In this document: piece after piece, positions 60,221-64,000 of the stretch
How the letters are laid out: the number at the start of each line of letters is the position of its first letter
Numbering within the stretch: the first letter of the stretch is position 1
Assembly: GCA_949752745.1 (NCBI GenBank)
Contig: OX457024.1
Span: forward strand, 48,302,490-48,366,489
Direction: 5' to 3'
DNA from: Protula sp. h YS-2021
Taxonomy: Eukaryota > Annelida > Polychaeta > Sabellida > Serpulidae
Length of the DNA stretch: 64,000 nt
The notes under the pieces: model-generated
What the model saw: only the letters and a program-made list of their open reading frames with translations
Told to the model about the DNA's origin: nothing
Database searches by the model: none
Translations under genes and position numbers: made by a program

Positions 60221-62620
60221 TTTGACGCTATGCAGCGTCACTGTAATGATGCTGTTTAGCTGTATATCCGGCATGCGTCCATTACATGGTCTGACGTGTA
60301 TTTGCCTTGAGGGGAGGATGGATTGGAGTAAAGGAATTGAAAATATTTGACAGCATGTAATCGACGAAAAAAGACAAAGCGTAATGTCCAGAAATATTTA
60401 CACTTGCTCAAAAGACGGGTAGACCGTTAAAACATCAATAATCGACTCCTTAATATCCACTGGGCCGCTGCAATCTGACAAAACTTGAAATTTACCTGAG
60501 CCAAAGTTTTTAGACTTAGTTTTAGGAAACACCTCAGTGCTAAGGGGATGCGCATTTTGGCGCTAAAGTTCCGAAGTTCAAGGAGCATTCAGGCTTATTC
60601 AAACGCATATGGTTGGATTACACCGAGATAATGCTACCACATAAAACTGTTCGTATGGATATGTATTTTGTAAGGAATATTAATATCTCAAATGATCAAT
60701 GTAGTTGGAGTTATTTACAAAATAAAGTTTTATTCGCATTTCTTGTAAACGGAAAGTTTGTAGATATCAAGAGAAAGTGTTATTTTCTACAGCTTGTAAC
60801 TCATCAAATTTCTGCTGTTGTTTTTTTTGTTGTTGTTTTTGCGCACCTCACTGTGATGGCAGTCCACGACTTGTGAAGAAATGAGAGCCTCCGTCCATTG
60901 AGCCGCCTTCGCGAGTTGTGTCGGTGTCCGCGGGCGTAGTAGTGCCTGCCAACACAAAATTAACATTATCAAATAAAAGACTGCCTGGTTTAACACTTGA
61001 CAAGTCTTTGACTATATGAATTTGTGCAGGCAACCTTTGATGCTTTTTTTCTTGACAGTAAAATCCATTATCTTGTCTCAGCTTCTTCTCTGACACGACA
61101 TGTCCTAGGACCACAAAACTTTGTACTTTCGTAGAAGTTGAACTGAGGGTATGCATCCCGCCTTCTTTCGTCTACGATTTCGTTTTCATGCTTAAAACGC
61201 CATGCAAACACAGCTGATTTTAGAATAAATAAATACAGCGCTTTAAAAGCTCAGTAACGGTTGAGCAAGACAGCACAGCTTATGGGCGTTACGCGAGCTC
61301 TGCCTCCATTGAAAAAAAGTGCTAGTCCGTTCAATCAATAAAGGCGTTGAGCCAACATAACCAAGCAGATGAACTTTATTAAGCCGCATACGTGCTGCGC
61401 TATAAGCTCTGTACTTCGTTGCATTACAGACTATGCGGCTTGTGAAAAATGTTCATGTTGTTCAAGAAATAATAAGCCATTCAAAGAAATATTTTTATCT
61501 TTTAATGCTTGTCAAGTGCTGAAGATTTCGCTTGCGAAATACGGTTCTAGTTTATTGTTACATTTGATCCTTTTTTATCTTAAAGTTTATCAAATTTTAC
61601 GTACACTTATCTACATGTGATAACTTGTGGGTTTTGAAAACGAGAACTCCTACTCAGATCTTTTCGCTGATGTTCTTATGAGTCACACAAAGTTTTTGCC
61701 ATCTAGCAGAGAATTAATTCATATTTAGATGCGCATATTATCTTGTTATGACTGTCTATGACCACTGGTGTAGATGATTCTAACCATCAACTGAAAAGAA
61801 ATTGTTTATTCTTATTACAAATGTCTCATCTTTAGAAATTTAGTCTTGATGAACTGCAGCTTAAAAAGACACGGTTTAATGAATTCTTGAAATACATATT
61901 TCTGAGGCCGTTGAAAGAGAGCCAGGTGTCAGATAAACGATGTGGTCTTGTAAAAAGCCATGACATTTGGGCTAGAGACAATTGAGTCAGCGACATTTGG
62001 GCATGAGTCATTTCGGCCAGAAGTGGGAAGTGTACCATTTGGGCCACTTCGGTTTTTTAAAGTTTTGACATTGGTCCTCAGACACTTTCGAACTGGACAC
62101 TTTCCAACCGCATCTTTTTTCTGACACAAATTACGGAGTGTCAGATTTTTTATAAAATTATTAATTACATTTCAACTTGAAATTGGTGTGTGACTATTTC
62201 ACCGAGATTACCGCAGCAATATTTGTTCATGGCCCATTGTTCATGGCTCCGATTATGTATAATCCATCTGGAAATGCGCCACCCTTGACTTGATTAGCTT
62301 CGATTAAGAACTGATATGATTGATATCAAGCAATAACAGATAGCTATTAAGATATTAGAAAATCAAAGTAGCAAGCCATTCATGTACACAACTGCACGGG
62401 TCATCCGCTGTTTATAATCCATATGGATGATGTTACTTCAAAGTGGACAATTTCAATATTTTACCAGTAGATGCAGTATCGACGTTGTTTGAACATTCGA
62501 ACAAAATATTATTACAGCAAACAATCGAAAGCTCACATAATAAGACAATTTGTTTATTATGTAATAAAGTCTGGATAGTAGTAGAATTTATCTCATTTAC
62601 AGTGTTCAGATGAAATGACG
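60221..62620. other. Upstream flank without recognised gene
   Basis: No convincing gene. A minus-strand segment at about 60857-60947 has a good donor (GTGAGG) and an AG acceptor and could be a 5' exon of the CNB-domain gene, but nothing confirms it. Confidence 0.4.
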
Positions 62621-62624
62621 CCCG

Positions 62625-62735
62625 GATCAAATGCCACTCCTTTGTGCATTTTAGGATCAAATGCCACTCCTTTGTGCATTTTAGGATCAAAAGCCACTCC
62701 TTTGTGCATTGTAGGATTAAATGCCACCCGGCAAA
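62625..62735. repeat. 30-bp minisatellite
   Basis: Four copies of GATCAAATGCCACTCCTTTG plus TGCATTTTAG (starts 62625, 62655, 62685, 62715). Confidence 0.92.
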
Positions 62736-64000
62736 AAAGCCACCCGGAACAAATGCCACATTTAATCAAGTAAGCCACTTCCCCTCTCCCAATCCCCAAA
62801 TTTAATTTAAAATAACATACATTGTTTGGTTTCAATTTTTTCTTTTATTGTTTAAAGAAAACTTACACATATCAAGAACATATTTAATGAATGCTATGAA
62901 AGTCATTTAACGAAGATAAAACGCAATTAACCTAAACCGGAAGCACTTTTGAGCACGATAACTCCCAGTTATTTTCCCCGAGTTAGTTTCCTGAATATTT
63001 AAAGTGCAGTGGTACCGAACATATTCGGCACAATTGCAATTCGGGGTAGCATTTTTTTTGGGGGGGGGGGGCTGTAAATACAATAAAATAACCAATAAAA
63101 TATGAAGTCTGGTAACATACAGAACTCTGTTCTCTTATCTGTTTTTTAAAAAACGTAGAAACGGATGTTGACCAGGCATATTAACTGATAATTGCAATTA
63201 GTAAAATGGACCATTTTTAAGTCAAGACCCAAGGACAAGGCTTACACAGAACGAGAGTTCCTGGACAGAGTGGCATTGAGGGAATTTCTATGAAAGTTCA
63301 GAAGAGATGTTCTTTATTTTTGCTTCGGTATTTGCGACAGACCCTGACACATCATAACATCGAAAGGATGCTCTTTCTCCGTGCTCTTTTTAGTAGGTTA
63401 AGCAACCATGATGAAATACACAAATTTAAAAAAACTCGTTGACTCTGTTCATTGATTGGTGCAATTTAAAAAGAAGGTTAAAAATGAATGCTTAAAATCC
63501 ATCTGGTCCAATTGTGACAATTCCCACTCCTGGCCAAAACGACTCTGGTCTGAATTTCTGGATACCGTCTTTTAAATGTCGTGTTTAACTATTTTAGTTT
63601 ATAGGCAAAACTTCTGCACAATTACAGTCTGAAAGGGGGTTCGTTTACACATAGCACTACAACTCAGCAATTAATGCAAACTGCTTCCTGTATTGAATTG
63701 ATATAGGTAACTGCGTCATGAAAAAATACTGAAGTTAATGGATAATTTCAAAGAATAAAAACAAAGGAATGCCAATCATCTGCTGTCCTGTCTTCAGTCT
63801 CTGGTCAACTGCCCACCCCTCCCCCTTTTGCAACCCGGTCAGCTGCCCCTCCTCCGCCGATTAGGAAGATGTTGTGAAAGTGCAGAGTAGCATTCTTGTT
63901 TTCGTCTTGCAGAAGATAATACCTTTACTCATTTACTCACTTATTGAAACTTGAAAACAAGACTGGTCATTTTTAGCAGTTTATTTAATATTTGTTTGCA
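62736..64000. other. AT-rich end of the window
   Basis: Nothing recognised: a G-run near 63060 and short frames without known motifs. Confidence 0.5.

Noticed and set aside
60857..60947. Possible 5' exon of the CNB-domain gene
   Set aside because: Donor and acceptor dinucleotides are good, but its frame cannot join the coding start because a TGA precedes the ATG, and no independent evidence supports it.

Overview
The window is nuclear genomic DNA from an animal. It is AT-rich and repeat-dense, and its genes are cut into small exons by long introns. Two protein-coding genes can be assembled exon by exon; they converge tail to tail. The mixture of mobile elements (Jockey-like and L1-like LINEs, a DIRS-like reverse transcriptase, a Helitron, Helentron/pearl-like elements with ACGG microsatellites) fits a marine invertebrate, possibly a lophotrochozoan such as a mollusc. 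That placement is an inference from repeat style, not a proof.

Layout. Positions 1-6560 hold two decayed Jockey-like LINE copies; the second is interrupted by an AACGTT-rich element that carries a tRNA-derived SINE-like sequence. Positions 6560-8847 are intergenic with unrecognised coding remnants. Positions 8848-25685 (+) are the gene for the spliceosomal HAT-repeat protein Crooked neck-like 1 (CRNKL1/Clf1): 16 coding exons, 2,133 nt including the stop, 710 aa, every junction in phase. Intron 7 is a minor-spliceosome (U12-type) AT-AC intron. Introns 9, 11 and 14 have tandem duplications that copy the donor splice site. Intron 1 holds a DIRS-like RT fragment, a Tc1-like transposase N-terminus and a 19-bp minisatellite. 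Positions 25686-28949 are the convergent intergenic space, with 62-bp and 93-bp tandem repeats and a small inverted-repeat element.

Positions 28950-59650 (-) are a second gene, 9 coding exons, 2,373 nt including the stop, 790 aa, encoding a tandem cyclic nucleotide-binding-domain protein (CNBD2/CNBD1-like). Its introns take up about 28 kb and contain most of the repeats: a 34-bp minisatellite (1.6 kb), a roughly 150-bp satellite array (2 kb), a 51-bp array (2.3 kb), a pearl/Helentron-like element, TA microsatellites, a GATATC-rich inverted-repeat element, a pair of 515-bp direct repeats, a decayed Helitron and an L1-like LINE remnant. A 416-bp inverted-repeat element lies just upstream of its first coding exon. 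From 60221 to 64000 only a 30-bp minisatellite was found.

The two genes have no evident functional link: one is a core splicing factor, the other a putative cyclic-nucleotide sensor. The most interesting observations are the U12 intron and the three independently duplicated donor sites inside the splicing-factor gene, one of which would allow an in-frame 75-residue insertion. Exon boundaries come from reading frame, GT/AG (or AT/AC) dinucleotides and remembered family similarity; no transcript or database evidence was available.
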